From NCBI GenBank assembly GCA_018648685.1, contig JABGQT010000072.1:40566-104565 (forward strand): DNA of 64,000 nucleotides. Direction: 5' to 3'. The translations under genes and the position numbers were made by a program. The stretch comes from Anaerolineae bacterium. Its GTDB lineage: Bacteria; Chloroflexota; Anaerolineae; Anaerolineales; Villigracilaceae. How positions within the stretch are numbered: position 1 is the first letter of the stretch; the number at the start of each line of letters is the position of its first letter. The notes beneath the pieces are model-generated. The model worked only from the letters and a program-made list of their open reading frames with translations, did no database searches and had not been told where the DNA came from. Below, piece by piece: positions 50,098 to 59,302 of the stretch.

Positions 50098-52974
50098 ATG
50101 GCTCAAAACGTAATTCGCGTGGTTGGCGCGCGTGTTCACAACCTGAAAAATATCACGGTTGAAATCCCCCGTGATAAGTTTGTTGTCATTACCGGTCTCT
50201 CAGGTTCTGGCAAATCATCCCTCGCTTTTGACACTATCTTTGCCGAAGGTCAGCGACGTTATGTAGAGTCACTTTCTGCCTATGCGCGGCAATTTATCGG
50301 GCAGATGGATAAGCCGGATGTCGAGTATATTGAAGGATTATCTCCCGCTGTTTCGATTGACCAAAAATCCACATCTCACAATCCCCGCTCTACTGTTGGG
50401 ACGGTGACGGAGATTTACGATTATCTGCGTCTGCTTTATGCGCGAGTTGGGATTCCGCACTGCCCCACTTGCGGACGGGAAGTGGTCAAACAATCGGCGC
50501 AAGAAATTGTGGATAAAGTCGAATCGCTCGCGGATGGAAGCAGGATTCTGATCCTCGCACCTTTAGTCCGTGCCCGAAAGGGGACCTACCAAGCCGTCTT
50601 CGAGGAAATCCGCAAAGCCGGTTTTGCCCGCGTCCGCGTGGATGGCGATGTTCGCTCTCTTGACGAGGAATTTGATCTCGATCGCTATAAAATTCACACT
50701 ATCGAAGCGGTTGTGGATAGACTCGTTATCCATCACCATGACGATGAAGAGGAAAAACAGGCGGCGCTTTCCCGTTTGACAGATTCGATCGAAACGGGGT
50801 TGAAATTTGGCGATGGTTATATGACCGTTGCTCTCACACCACGTGAGGGAGAAGGCTACGACATCCATTACTCTGAACATCTCGCTTGCCCGGAACATGG
50901 CACAACCATCTCAGATATTGCACCCCGCACATTTTCATTTAACACACCGCATGGTGCTTGCCCCGTTTGTGAAGGCTTGGGACATAAACTGGAAATTGAC
51001 CCTGATCTTCTCATTACAAACAAAGAGCTTTCCCTGAATAATGGCGCGATCGGCGCATCCGAATGGAGCGGGCCGCGCGAAGAGGGTGGCTATTATTGGC
51101 AGACTCTCGATGCCGCCGCGCAGCATTATAAAATTGATCTCGATAAACCAGCGAATGAATTAACAGAAAAAGAATTAGAAATTATTCTCTACGGCAGCAA
51201 GGGCGAAGAATTTACGATCGTTTACCAGAACGCAAAAGGCAATGAATATACTTTTCAGCGTTCTTTTGAAGGTGTAATTGGCAATCTCGAACGTCGATAC
51301 AGAGAAACCAGCTCAGAATATATGCGAAAACGTATTGATGAGTTTATGTCGCAGAAAGCTTGCCCAGAATGTGGTGGTGCGCGCCTACGAAAAGAAGCCA
51401 TTGCGGTGACTATTGCCGATAAAAATATCATCGATATCACCACGCTCCCCGTTGCGGATGCGCTAAAGTGGGCAGAAACTTTGCACGGTATTCTAAATGA
51501 TCGAGACAAGATTATCGCCGAACGCGTGATGAAAGAAATTCAGGCACGGCTCGGATTTTTGGTGAATGTTGGGCTGGATTATCTGACCATTAACCGTTCG
51601 GCCGGAAGTTTATCTGGCGGAGAAGCGCAGCGAATCCGTTTGGCAACGCAGGTTGGCTCTCGACTGGTTGGTGTGCTCTATGTTTTGGATGAACCCTCTA
51701 TCGGATTGCATCCGCGCGATAATATGCGGCTGCTGAAAACCCTCGAGGGTTTACGGGATTTGGGGAATACCGTCCTTGTCGTGGAGCATGATGATGAAAC
51801 CATTATGACTGCCGATTGGATACTTGATCTTGGCCCCCGTGCCGGTGAACATGGTGGTGAAATTGTGGCAGAAGGCACGCCGGAGGCGATTTTAGCGCAC
51901 CCAGAGTCACTCACTGGCGCATATCTCTCTAAACGGATGCAAGTTCCGGTCCCGAGCGAACGAAGAAATGGAAACGGTAAAAAGCTGACAGTAGTCGGTG
52001 CTAAGGCAAATAATCTTAAGAATATAGATATAGACATTCCACTTGGAAGATTAGTTTGTATTACGGGTGTTTCTGGCTCTGGAAAATCGACATTGATGGG
52101 CGATATTCTCTATCAATCTTTGGCGAAAACGCTCAATCGGGCACGGACGATGCCCGCCGAACACGATGAGATCTTGGGCGTGGAACATCTGGATAAGATC
52201 ATCAATATCAATCAGTCGCCGATCGGGCGCACGCCGCGCTCGAACCCGGGGACCTATACCGGGCTTTTTGATGAGATGCGTAAACTTTTCGCGCAGTTGC
52301 CAGAGAGCAAGGTGCGCGGATATAAGCCCGGGCGTTTTTCTTTCAATGTGCATGGCGGGCGTTGCGAATCTTGCTCTGGGCAGGGACAATTGCGGATCGA
52401 GATGCAATTTTTGCCCGATGTTTATGTGCCTTGTGATGTCTGTCATGGCTCGCGTTTCAACCGCGAAACTTTGCAGGTGAAATATAGAAACGAGTACAGC
52501 ATTGCCGATATTTTGGATATGCCCATTGACCGCGCTGCCGAGATTTTTAAGGATTTCCCGAAGATGGTTAAAAAACTCGATGTATTGAACGAGGTCGGGC
52601 TGGGATATATCCGTGTGGGGCAATCTGCGCCGACGCTTTCGGGCGGTGAAGCGCAGCGCGTGAAGCTGGCGAAAGAACTTTCCAAACGCTCGACCGGACG
52701 TACGCTTTATGTGCTTGATGAGCCTTCAGTCGGGCTGCACGCCGCGGATGTACATAAATTGATCGAAGTCTTGCAACGCCTTGTCGATGGTGGAAATTCG
52801 GTGCTCATTATTGAGCATAATCCAGACATCGTGAAAACGGCAGACTGGATCATTGATCTGGGTCCCGAAGGCGGGCATCGCGGCGGTGAATTGGTCGCGG
52901 CTGGCACGCCGGAGGAGATTTGTGAGGTGAAGGGGTCTTATACGGGAGAGTTTTTGAAGAATTATTTGGGGTGA
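50098..52974 (+). CDS. uvrA: Excinuclease ABC subunit A
   Basis: 958 residues, normal length. Two ABC ATPase halves: Walker A '[20 protein letters not shown]' and '[17 protein letters not shown]'; signatures '[16 protein letters not shown]' and '[15 protein letters not shown]'; Walker B '[15 protein letters not shown]' and '[15 protein letters not shown]'. Zinc modules include '[10 protein letters not shown]'/'[10 protein letters not shown]' and '[11 protein letters not shown]'/'CDVCHGSRF'. UvrA finds bulky DNA damage and loads UvrB in nucleotide excision repair. Single gene with its own terminator. Confidence 0.99.
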   Translation: MAQNVIRVVGARVHNLKNITVEIPRDKFVVITGLSGSGKSSLAFDTIFAEGQRRYVESLSAYARQFIGQMDKPDVEYIEGLSPAVSIDQKSTSHNPRSTVGTVTEIYDYLRLLYARVGIPHCPTCGREVVKQSAQEIVDKVESLADGSRILILAPLVRARKGTYQAVFEEIRKAGFARVRVDGDVRSLDEEFDLDRYKIHTIEAVVDRLVIHHHDDEEEKQAALSRLTDSIETGLKFGDGYMTVALTPREGEGYDIHYSEHLACPEHGTTISDIAPRTFSFNTPHGACPVCEGLGHKLEIDPDLLITNKELSLNNGAIGASEWSGPREEGGYYWQTLDAAAQHYKIDLDKPANELTEKELEIILYGSKGEEFTIVYQNAKGNEYTFQRSFEGVIGNLERRYRETSSEYMRKRIDEFMSQKACPECGGARLRKEAIAVTIADKNIIDITTLPVADALKWAETLHGILNDRDKIIAERVMKEIQARLGFLVNVGLDYLTINRSAGSLSGGEAQRIRLATQVGSRLVGVLYVLDEPSIGLHPRDNMRLLKTLEGLRDLGNTVLVVEHDDETIMTADWILDLGPRAGEHGGEIVAEGTPEAILAHPESLTGAYLSKRMQVPVPSERRNGNGKKLTVVGAKANNLKNIDIDIPLGRLVCITGVSGSGKSTLMGDILYQSLAKTLNRARTMPAEHDEILGVEHLDKIININQSPIGRTPRSNPGTYTGLFDEMRKLFAQLPESKVRGYKPGRFSFNVHGGRCESCSGQGQLRIEMQFLPDVYVPCDVCHGSRFNRETLQVKYRNEYSIADILDMPIDRAAEIFKDFPKMVKKLDVLNEVGLGYIRVGQSAPTLSGGEAQRVKLAKELSKRSTGRTLYVLDEPSVGLHAADVHKLIEVLQRLVDGGNSVLIIEHNPDIVKTADWIIDLGPEGGHRGGELVAAGTPEEICEVKGSYTGEFLKNYLG

Positions 52975-53005
52975 TTGGGGAGTTGAGAATTGGGAGTAGG
53001 AATCA

Positions 53006-53046
53006 GGGAAGGCTGACGATAATGCTGTCAGCCTTCTTTTTTTTGG
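53006..53046 (+). terminator. Rho-independent terminator of uvrA
   Basis: GAAGGCTGAC, loop, GTCAGCCTTC followed by eight T residues. Confidence 0.92.
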
Positions 53047-53142
53047 ATGTGGAGCAGGGACGCGCGTGGGGTGGGCTTGGGTGGTGTTTAATGGGCGTGG
53101 GGTGTGGCTTTTTGTTATTTCGGAGTCATAATTTTCTTGAGA

Positions 53143-53409
53143 CTACCATTTAGTACTATTTTTACACCCACCAGAACAAGATCCATAGCAATCATCTGCG
53201 CAACTCTTACTACATGTACCTGAACAATTACCAGAACAGTTGCCTTCACAATTGTTTTTGCAGCGACCTGAACAAGTTCCTTTACATGATCCTTCACATC
53301 CACTATGACTGGCTTGTGCATAAGATACAGTTTCAATAATAGAAGAATTAGATAATACATCAGTTAAGTTTTCAATTTCTAATTCAGAAAGCTGAAATAT
53401 GTCTTGCAT
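53143..53409 (-). CDS. RiPP precursor peptide with twelve CX3 cysteine repeats
   Basis: 88 residues. A cysteine-free leader of about 37 residues ('FQLSELEIENLTDVLSNSS') is followed by a core in which cysteine recurs at every fourth place twelve times: C-EGS-C-KGT-C-SGR-C-KNN-C and so on, ending 'CSGGCKNSTKW'. The spacers are rich in Gly, Ser, Asn, Lys and Asp. AAGGAG lies before the ATG, 18 bases after the stop of a radical SAM/SPASM gene. This is the pattern of radical-SAM-modified cysteine-rich peptides (CXXX-repeat, ranthipeptide or sactipeptide types), where thioethers are made from the cysteines. A metal-binding metallothionein-like protein is the alternative, less likely given the neighbour. 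Confidence 0.85.
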   Translation of the reverse strand: MQDIFQLSELEIENLTDVLSNSSIIETVSYAQASHSGCEGSCKGTCSGRCKNNCEGNCSGNCSGTCSKSCADDCYGSCSGGCKNSTKW

Positions 53410-53427
53410 AATGCTCTCCTTATAATT

Positions 53428-54519
53428 TCACACAGAAAATTGTTTTTGAATTTCAAGTATTGCTTCTATTATAGATAGGTTTTTTTCTTTTATACCAGAC
53501 GCATGAGTTTTTGTCAAAATTCTCTGCGCTTCAAAATACGAACAAGCAAGAGCCCTTGTTTTAGTTAGATTGCAAAGTTGTTGATTTCTAATTTCTACAC
53601 GGCTGGTTTCACCATAGTTGGCACCATAACAAGTTGGGCAAATGTTATATAGTATGCAATCCTTGCATTTTGGGTCAATCAAATCATCAATCACACTAAA
53701 ATCAAACGAGCGAGAAATTTCAGCTTCGTTTTGCCCAACGGATATAGGCAAAAAACCATGACAAGGATAGTTCTTGCCATCTACATCAAATGCCACCATA
53801 TCTGTCCCAACCCCACACCATTTTTTCTTGTCATATCCTCGATATTGAATTTGCATATCTAATAAACTACAGGGTTTTATATTAGGGTGTCCTAAATAGT
53901 ATTTAATTAATTTGTGCAATTCACGAGATAGTATTTCTGTATTTTTAGAATTCGTCCAATCAATACCATAAGCAAGGTTATTATGTATTTCAAAGTCAAA
54001 TGAATGCAAGTATATAACACCTTTAGATAGACTTGGCAAAGTTTCAGCAGAAATAGTCATTTTTATGGACGGTTCAGCCCAAGTTTTTACAAAAAACGGT
54101 ATATCAATGTTTGAAAATGATTTTGACCTGTTTTGATCATGCATTTCTTCTGTGCCATCTAAACTTAAAGAAGCATAAAATCTGTCTCTGTGTTTATACA
54201 ACCAATCCTGAATTTCTCCATGTACCAGCGTTCCATTAGTGCTTGTGGAAAAAACATAGGGTTTTATCCAACACCTTTCCCAAACATATTCACAAATCTT
54301 CTTCATTAATGGAAAATTTAGAAAAGGTTCTCCTCCAAAAAAATCTATCTCGCACTCATCATAATCATCGGTAGGGTCATTAAGATATTTTTCAACAATA
54401 CTAACAGCGGTGTCAAAAGACATTTTTCTCTTTGATTTATAGTCTTCGTAGCAATAAGTACAAGCCAAATTGCAGTCTTGGGTTATAGTCAGAGCAACAG
54501 TTTTTCTGATAGGTTCCAT
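53428..54519 (-). CDS. Radical SAM/SPASM peptide maturase
   Basis: 363 residues. Radical SAM motif 'TQDCNLACTYCYEDYKSK' (CX3CX2C), 'DFFGGEPFLNFPLM', and 'SLSLDGTEEMHD'. The C-terminal SPASM domain has 'KWCGVGTDMVAFDVDGKNYPCHGF', 'CKDCILYNICPTCYG' and a final 'QQLCNL', binding two further 4Fe-4S clusters. Such anaerobic maturases cross-link or modify ribosomal peptides. It is in the same direction as, and just upstream of, the CX3-repeat peptide, the obvious substrate. Base composition is clearly AT-rich against the neighbouring uvrA, suggesting transfer. AAAGAG precedes the ATG. Confidence 0.93.
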   Translation of the reverse strand: MEPIRKTVALTITQDCNLACTYCYEDYKSKRKMSFDTAVSIVEKYLNDPTDDYDECEIDFFGGEPFLNFPLMKKICEYVWERCWIKPYVFSTSTNGTLVHGEIQDWLYKHRDRFYASLSLDGTEEMHDQNRSKSFSNIDIPFFVKTWAEPSIKMTISAETLPSLSKGVIYLHSFDFEIHNNLAYGIDWTNSKNTEILSRELHKLIKYYLGHPNIKPCSLLDMQIQYRGYDKKKWCGVGTDMVAFDVDGKNYPCHGFLPISVGQNEAEISRSFDFSVIDDLIDPKCKDCILYNICPTCYGANYGETSRVEIRNQQLCNLTKTRALACSYFEAQRILTKTHASGIKEKNLSIIEAILEIQKQFSV

Positions 54520-54591
54520 AGAATTTCTCTTTGAGATTAAGTTTTGATAAAAAAATCTACCATATGAATGAATTTATAGGGTGATATTCGA

Positions 54592-54609
54592 AGTCCATTC
54601 AAATGGACT
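54592..54609. repeat. Short palindrome between the DUF4062 remnant and the radical SAM gene
   Basis: AGTCCATT, CA, AATGGACT: perfect eight-base arms in the 107-base gap upstream of the radical SAM gene. It lies about 75 bases before that start and could be a regulator site; there is no T-run. Confidence 0.45.
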
Positions 54610-54626
54610 GGGGGGGCTGGCTTCCG

Positions 54627-54812
54627 CTAATTGAAAATCACCTGCTGAGGTCGTCCCGTGTTTGGGACGTAATCTTCCCGTTTGACAACTTCCAAAATTA
54701 AATCAAGATGGTCGGCGGTTGGCTTAATAGTTTCAACAACTTTGTCCACTTTTGCGCGTTCGATGGCTACATCGGAAGGTGGTGCTACGAATATGCGAAT
54801 TTTATTTGGCAT
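54627..54812 (-). pseudogene. Truncated DUF4062-like N-terminus
   Basis: 61 residues from ATG 54812 (AAGGAAACTTCTC upstream). 'IRIFVAPPSDVAIERAKVDKV' and 'VVKREDYVPNTGRPQQVIFN' match the beginning of DUF4062 proteins, whose full forms carry on as long NTPase or effector proteins. Here a TAG stops it right after 'QQVIFN', and the following bases do not continue the family. It is probably the scar of a larger defence-type gene. An alternative is a short stand-alone protein. Confidence 0.6.
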
Positions 54813-54938
54813 GAGAAGTTTCCTTGTCCCAGTTTGTGTGAATTGATTATACAATGAATATGAAAACACAATATTTCTGATGACAGAAAACTTTCAACAC
54901 ATCTGAGCAATTAGGGAATTCTTATAAACCACTACAGT

Positions 54939-56093
54939 TCATGGTTGTTTTCTCCTTCTAAAAACAATCATCGGTATTTGACGCAATAAAATAACCACAG
55001 ATAAGACCAACATCAAAATTGTTGCACTTATATCCTGAAAAGCAAAGGGAACTGATATCGCAACTACGCCAAAGAGTATTTTTATGAATACAGGGGCAGA
55101 AGTGTTCTGTGAATGACTCTCCTCTTCATTCAGTGTCATTTCTATCAAACTAACCAAAATCATCACAAAGCCGAGTGAAGCTGAAAGCAAGATTTTCTCC
55201 GGGCTATGAGCATGCCCCAAGACCACAGCCGCAATCCCGACTGCGCTGGCAATGATAGCGATATTTAGAAAAATATGCGCATAAACCCAGCCCGCCATTT
55301 TCAATCCATCTTCAGGTTTATCTGGCAATTCTCGCTTTGAAACAGAATCAAAATACATCCACCAGATTGAAAACCCAATCCAGAGGGCTAAGAGACCGTT
55401 TATTAGTATTTGGCTAGTAATATGATGAGAATCAGCCAGTGTATTTGCGTTGCTCGCAATCACTTCACCGACAACGATGATCGTTAGCAGTCCATATCGT
55501 TCATCAACAGCCGAAGATTTGACATTGGAAGGTAATTTAACTTGCTGATTAAGTGTGAACATCGGGCCAAGCACTTCCATCAAGATCGCTGCTCCCCACA
55601 AATATAATCGGATGTCCTCCCCAACAAATAAAGAGCCAATAATCAGGGCTATCGCAAGGCTGGTAAATCCCATAAATCCGATGCCCACAGCTTTATATTC
55701 TTTTATCTTCAGCGTAGCGTATAAGATCATGCCAAAAAAGATAACCCGCGAAATCAGGTAAAAAATCGCAAAGCCGGGGTAATTTTCCCCGAAACCATGA
55801 TGTGTAAATATCGTCATACCAACGACGGGGATCATCATCAAAAAAACATATATACGCTGAACCTGCTCTGTAGACGCAAATCTCTCCGTAAAATAACTTA
55901 CGCTGCTCCACATCCACCACACGCTGAGAAACATGAAAATAAAAGTGCCAAATCCGCTCCAGCTAATATCGGAGAGGAAGTTATGAGCAATTCTGGCGAT
56001 GATAACAACAAAAACCAGGTCAAAGAAAAGCTCCAGCCACGATACTTTGCGCTGTTTATGATGACGATCTGTTCTGAGTTCGATATTTTGCAT
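54939..56093 (-). CDS. Low temperature requirement protein A (LtrA) family membrane protein
   Basis: 384 residues from ATG 56093 (AGGAG ten bases upstream); the track start 56228 reads through a repeat region. About eleven helices. The N-terminal 'RKVSWLELFFDLVFVVIIARI' is the family signature, followed by 'FLSVWWMWSSVSYFTERF' and 'ERYGLLTIIVVGEVIASNA'. The family was named from a cold-sensitive Listeria mutant; the biochemical role is not known. Confidence 0.92.
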   Translation of the reverse strand: MQNIELRTDRHHKQRKVSWLELFFDLVFVVIIARIAHNFLSDISWSGFGTFIFMFLSVWWMWSSVSYFTERFASTEQVQRIYVFLMMIPVVGMTIFTHHGFGENYPGFAIFYLISRVIFFGMILYATLKIKEYKAVGIGFMGFTSLAIALIIGSLFVGEDIRLYLWGAAILMEVLGPMFTLNQQVKLPSNVKSSAVDERYGLLTIIVVGEVIASNANTLADSHHITSQILINGLLALWIGFSIWWMYFDSVSKRELPDKPEDGLKMAGWVYAHIFLNIAIIASAVGIAAVVLGHAHSPEKILLSASLGFVMILVSLIEMTLNEEESHSQNTSAPVFIKILFGVVAISVPFAFQDISATILMLVLSVVILLRQIPMIVFRRRKQP

Positions 56094-56109
56094 TTTGGAT
56101 TCTCCTGAA

Positions 56110-56265
56110 AAAGTTCTTTTTGGATGTAGAGCCGCTTCGAGCGTGACCCAAACTTGCGTGCCACCAATTAACAGATTCGCGGCGTAAACGTAATTCTGCT
56201 CACGCTGCGAATCAACTTGGGGCAGCACTCAAGCCCAAATTAAGAGCGAAGCGGTTTTTCATCCC
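56110..56265. repeat. Inverted repeat region between the LtrA and SDR genes
   Basis: 'GGATGTAGAGCCGCTTCGAG' on the left and 'GCGAAGCGGTTTTTCATCC' on the right are the outer arms, about 140 bases apart. Inside are 'CCCAAACTTGCG' and 'GCGAATCAACTTGGGGC' type arms. The right arm matches text near 1.40-1.43 kb. Confidence 0.65.
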
Positions 56266-56266
56266 A

Positions 56267-57217
56267 TTAAATTGCGTATTTCACCCCAGTAAGCCCCTCC
56301 GACATTTCCCACAATCTTTTGGCATTTTCGTCGTTATAAGCCGGATTGGTGAGCGCCACCAATTTAGGTAAACCTCTCATGCCGCCCGCTTTCATAGGAC
56401 TAACGAAATCTCCATTTTTGAGCGTTTTATCTGTTGCAGCACGCATAATGGGCAATGAACCCTGATCTGGTGACATGGCAATCAAAGCTTCAGCAATGCC
56501 AAACATCAACTTGAAGCCAAATGAGCGTGTTGTGTAGGCGTTCTCTTTCAAGATATTTGTTTTGATAAAACCGGGATTTGCAGCAAGGACTTCAACGCCC
56601 ATGCCAACGTTTTCGAAGCGTTTGCCAAGTTCATAGGCAAATAAATGGGTTGCCAATTTGCTCTGGTTATAGGCTGACATGGCATCGTATTCGCCCTCGA
56701 AAAAGAGATCGTCGAAATACATTTTCCCCTGTTCACCGTTCATGCTTCCGACAACGGCTATTCTCGAATTCTTTGTGCTTGCGAGACGCTCCACCAAATA
56801 ACTTGTTAAGGCAAAATGTCCCAAATGATTGATGCCCATTTGCATTTCAAAACCGTCTTTTGTTTTAAGGTCTGGGGTTTGTGCTACACCCGCGTTATTG
56901 ATCAGGATATCCAGCGAAGTATATTTCTCTTTGAATGCTTCAGCGAACTTTTTGACGGAAGCCAAATCACCCAAATTTAGTTGGATAAAATCCAATTCTG
57001 CGTTAGGGTTTTCGCTTTTTATGCTCAGGAGGGCTTTTTCTGCCTTTTGGGGATTTCGGCAAGCCATAATAACCGTGGCTCCCTTTGCTGACATAAATTT
57101 TGTGGCAGAAAAACCAGTACCACTATTAGCTCCAGTAATTATGATTGTTTTCCCAGATAAATCGGGGAGGTTCTTTTCTGTCCATTTTGTTGCGCTATCT
57201 TTTTCTAGTTCTTTCAT
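56267..57217 (-). CDS. Short-chain dehydrogenase/reductase (SDR)
   Basis: 316 residues. NAD(P) motif 'IIITGANSGTGFSATKFM' (TGxxxGxG), 'DILINNAGVA' and catalytic 'AYNQSKLATHLF' (YxxxK). The end 'LWEMSEGLTGVKY' is as in retinol-dehydrogenase/protochlorophyllide-reductase-like members. Substrate unknown. AGGAG precedes the start. A predicted TetR operator lies 26 bases upstream, matching the one at the tetR gene itself, so it is probably under control of the next gene. Confidence 0.93.
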   Translation of the reverse strand: MKELEKDSATKWTEKNLPDLSGKTIIITGANSGTGFSATKFMSAKGATVIMACRNPQKAEKALLSIKSENPNAELDFIQLNLGDLASVKKFAEAFKEKYTSLDILINNAGVAQTPDLKTKDGFEMQMGINHLGHFALTSYLVERLASTKNSRIAVVGSMNGEQGKMYFDDLFFEGEYDAMSAYNQSKLATHLFAYELGKRFENVGMGVEVLAANPGFIKTNILKENAYTTRSFGFKLMFGIAEALIAMSPDQGSLPIMRAATDKTLKNGDFVSPMKAGGMRGLPKLVALTNPAYNDENAKRLWEMSEGLTGVKYAI

Positions 57218-57239
57218 TTTTTAGCTCCTCTTGTTAATA

Positions 57240-57257
57240 GATTGAATATTCATTCGA
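57240..57257. promoter_or_regulatory. Predicted TetR operator upstream of the SDR gene
   Basis: Contains TGAATATTCA, a perfect ten-base palindrome, with flanks giving GAATGAATATTCAAT on the minus strand. The same 15-base pattern with only the two centre bases changed lies at 57.85 kb. Confidence 0.7.
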
Positions 57258-57274
57258 CATATCTTAAAAAAATA

Positions 57275-57832
57275 TCAAAGAGTAATGGCGTTCCAGCAGG
57301 CGTTGGCAAGGGATTGCATAAGGTCATCATCCATTTCTAAAACGCCGCTAAGATGCCGCTTCACCATTGCAGTGGCTGGCGCAAAACTCAACTCAAATAA
57401 TGCCAGTGGATGCAGCGGGATAAAAACACCCTCTTCTAGCCCTTGCCCAAAGAGATGGAAAAAAGGTGCAACTTCTTCAGAGAAATCTTCTTCAACGTGT
57501 TTCACAAGCGGGGAATTTTCAAATTGCTCATGAAAAAACACTTTAGTCGGGTTGCCCAGGCTGTAACGTACATAGTTGTACCAAAACCCCATAAAGCGTT
57601 CCTGAAGAGGTCGTTCTTCAAAATAATCTGCCAGCATAGCCCGCATAAACCCAAGTTTTACCTCTTTATAGAGTTCATTCAGCAACTCGTCTTTATTCGC
57701 AAAATAATGATAGATAATTCCCGCGCTCACGCCCGATGTTTTTGCGATTAAAGACATGGGGGTATTATGAAATCCCCGCTCTGAGATGAGGGTTAGGGTG
57801 GATTCCAGAATGGCAGTGCGTTTATCTTTCAT
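57275..57832 (-). CDS. TetR-family transcriptional regulator
   Basis: 185 residues. N-terminal helix-turn-helix 'TAILESTLTLISERGFHNTPMSLIAKTSGVSAGIIYHYFANKDELLNEL' (core 'GVSAGIIYHYFANKDELL') is the TetR signature; the C-terminal ligand domain is generic. It stands just upstream of the SDR gene on the same strand and is divergent from a GNAT gene. Two near-identical palindromes, one in each promoter region, suggest that it represses itself, the SDR and maybe the GNAT gene. Confidence 0.94.
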   Translation of the reverse strand: MKDKRTAILESTLTLISERGFHNTPMSLIAKTSGVSAGIIYHYFANKDELLNELYKEVKLGFMRAMLADYFEERPLQERFMGFWYNYVRYSLGNPTKVFFHEQFENSPLVKHVEEDFSEEVAPFFHLFGQGLEEGVFIPLHPLALFELSFAPATAMVKRHLSGVLEMDDDLMQSLANACWNAITL

Positions 57833-57849
57833 TTTCTCTTTTATAAATA

Positions 57850-57868
57850 ATTGAATGAACGTTCAATT
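57850..57868. promoter_or_regulatory. Predicted TetR operator in the tetR-GNAT gap
   Basis: ATTGAATGAACGTTCAAT: TGAACGTTCA is a perfect palindrome and the outer ATTGAA/TTCAAT arms also match. It shares GAATGAA-N2-TTCAAT with the site upstream of the SDR gene. It covers the track's start for the GNAT ORF, which favours the later ATG. Confidence 0.75.
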
Positions 57869-57983
57869 TGAGTGTATCGTAGATAAACTGCATAGTCAAT
57901 ATAAAAACCACTCTTTTCGTTATATACTGCATCTGAGCAGAAAAGTTGGTAAACTTCAATTTCAAGAAAAGAAGGCAAAAGAC

Positions 57984-58382
57984 ATGAATGTTAATTACCA
58001 AGAATATTTAATAACAGACAACAAAAAACTGATCTCCCCCAAGATGGTCAAGGAGCTGCTAGATAACTCTTATTGGGCGCCAGACAGGAGCCTTGAATTG
58101 ATTGCTAAAACCATCGAGAACTCTATCTGCGTATGCGTTTTTTATGAAGATGCGCTAATTGCTTTTGGAAGAGTTGTCACAGACAAAGCTTTTTTTGCAT
58201 GGATCGCAGATGTGGTCGTAAGCCCGACTCACAGGGGAAAAGGATTGGGGAAAGAGATCGTTCAATTCATCCAGGATCACCCCGACATCCCGGATTCTCT
58301 TCAGCTTTTACGCACCAAAGATGCGCATGGTCTTTATGAGAAGTATGGATTTGCTGTAGACAGAGAATTCATGTCGAAATAA
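57984..58382 (+). CDS. GNAT-family N-acetyltransferase
   Basis: 132 residues from ATG 57984 (GAAGG eight bases upstream); the track start 57855 lies inside the operator. Acetyl-CoA motif 'VSPTHRGKGLGKEIVQFIQ' (R-G-K-G-L-G) preceded by 'FAWIADVVV', and a C-terminal 'RTKDAHGLYEKYGF', typical of small single-domain GNATs similar to YjhQ/AAC-like enzymes. Substrate unknown. It is divergent from tetR and may share its control. Confidence 0.9.
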   Translation: MNVNYQEYLITDNKKLISPKMVKELLDNSYWAPDRSLELIAKTIENSICVCVFYEDALIAFGRVVTDKAFFAWIADVVVSPTHRGKGLGKEIVQFIQDHPDIPDSLQLLRTKDAHGLYEKYGFAVDREFMSK

Positions 58383-58433
58383 ACAAATTAGCTTTCCTCC
58401 CCTAATAGAGAAAATAAATAAAACCTGTAAACT

Positions 58434-58516
58434 CACGTCACTGCGAGGAGGGCTATCGCCCGACGTGGCAGTCTCCCGCTAGGAGGAAGATTGTTTCGCT
58501 TCGCTCGCAATGACGC
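58434..58516. repeat. Palindromic repeat family A, copy 9
   Basis: GTCACTGCGAGGAGGGC to TCGCTCGCAATGACG with inner GGCAGTCTCCCGC and AGGAGGAAGATTG. It sits between the convergent GNAT and deacetylase genes. Confidence 0.88.
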
Positions 58517-58553
58517 AAAGGTTTTTGTAACTTCTAAATATTTTCTCTATAAG

Positions 58554-59297
58554 CTAATGAAGAACTTCTTTCCCATTCCCATTCTCCACTAACTCTGTCA
58601 ACGTCACTACCTTATAACCCCGCTCTGCTAATCTGGGTAAAATAATTTCCAGAGCTTTCGTTGTGCGTCCGCCGCGACGATTATAGTCGTGCAAAACGAT
58701 CACAGAGCCGGGCTTTATATTCCCTAGAACGTAATAGGCAGAAAACCAATAAATACTGATCTGTGGGTCATAGGGGTAAACATTGCCCAGCGCGCATTGA
58801 TAATCATGTTTTTTGATAGTCGCGAGCATCTCATCGTTATACCAGCCTGAGCCGGGACGCATCCATTTTACGTCGTCAACATACTCAGTGAGAGCAAGGT
58901 CTGCTTCTAATAACTCTCGCTCAAATTCATCATTACTTAATGCGATACTCGGCTCGTCAGCTGTAAGATGATTGCCCAACTCGTGCCCCTCGGCAATCAT
59001 CCGCTCAACAAAGACTTCGTTCCCCGGGATATGTTCTGAGATCAAAAAAAATGTAGCATGCGCATCGTGTTCATCCAACACATCTAAAATTGCTGGAGAG
59101 CCGCAAGGGTCGGGGCCATCGTCAATGGTTAGGGCAACAACTTTTTCGTCCGTTTCGACGGAGTAGAGCACCTGGGGCGATTGCTTACGTAAATGGGCAA
59201 TTAGCCATTCGGGTTTCAACCACAAAATAATGCCAAATAAAACGAAAACTGTTATGCCCGTTGCAACAGCAGCACGCACTAAAAAAACTTTATCCAT
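58554..59297 (-). CDS. Polysaccharide deacetylase-like protein, membrane-anchored
   Basis: 247 residues from ATG 59297 (the track begins at the TTG before it). One N-terminal helix ('AAVATGITVFVLFGIILWL') then a NodB homology domain: 'VVALTIDDGPDPCGSP' (motif 1, catalytic Asp), 'GHELGNHLTADEPSIALS' (motif 2), 'RPGSGWYN' (motif 3) and 'VIVLHDYNRRG' (motif 5). In motif 2 the usual second metal-binding His (HTxxH) is replaced by Asp, as in a less studied subgroup. It likely removes N- or O-acyl groups outside the cell, or has altered metal use. It lies five bases after the fusion gene, so the two are probably one operon. Confidence 0.88.
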   Translation of the reverse strand: MDKVFLVRAAVATGITVFVLFGIILWLKPEWLIAHLRKQSPQVLYSVETDEKVVALTIDDGPDPCGSPAILDVLDEHDAHATFFLISEHIPGNEVFVERMIAEGHELGNHLTADEPSIALSNDEFERELLEADLALTEYVDDVKWMRPGSGWYNDEMLATIKKHDYQCALGNVYPYDPQISIYWFSAYYVLGNIKPGSVIVLHDYNRRGGRTTKALEIILPRLAERGYKVVTLTELVENGNGKEVLH

Positions 59298-59302
59298 CAA
59301 AT

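Noticed and set aside
53115-53360. Minus-strand 81-residue ORF rich in Val and Lys
   Set aside because: It is the CX3 peptide gene read in another frame; the periodic look comes from the cysteine repeats.
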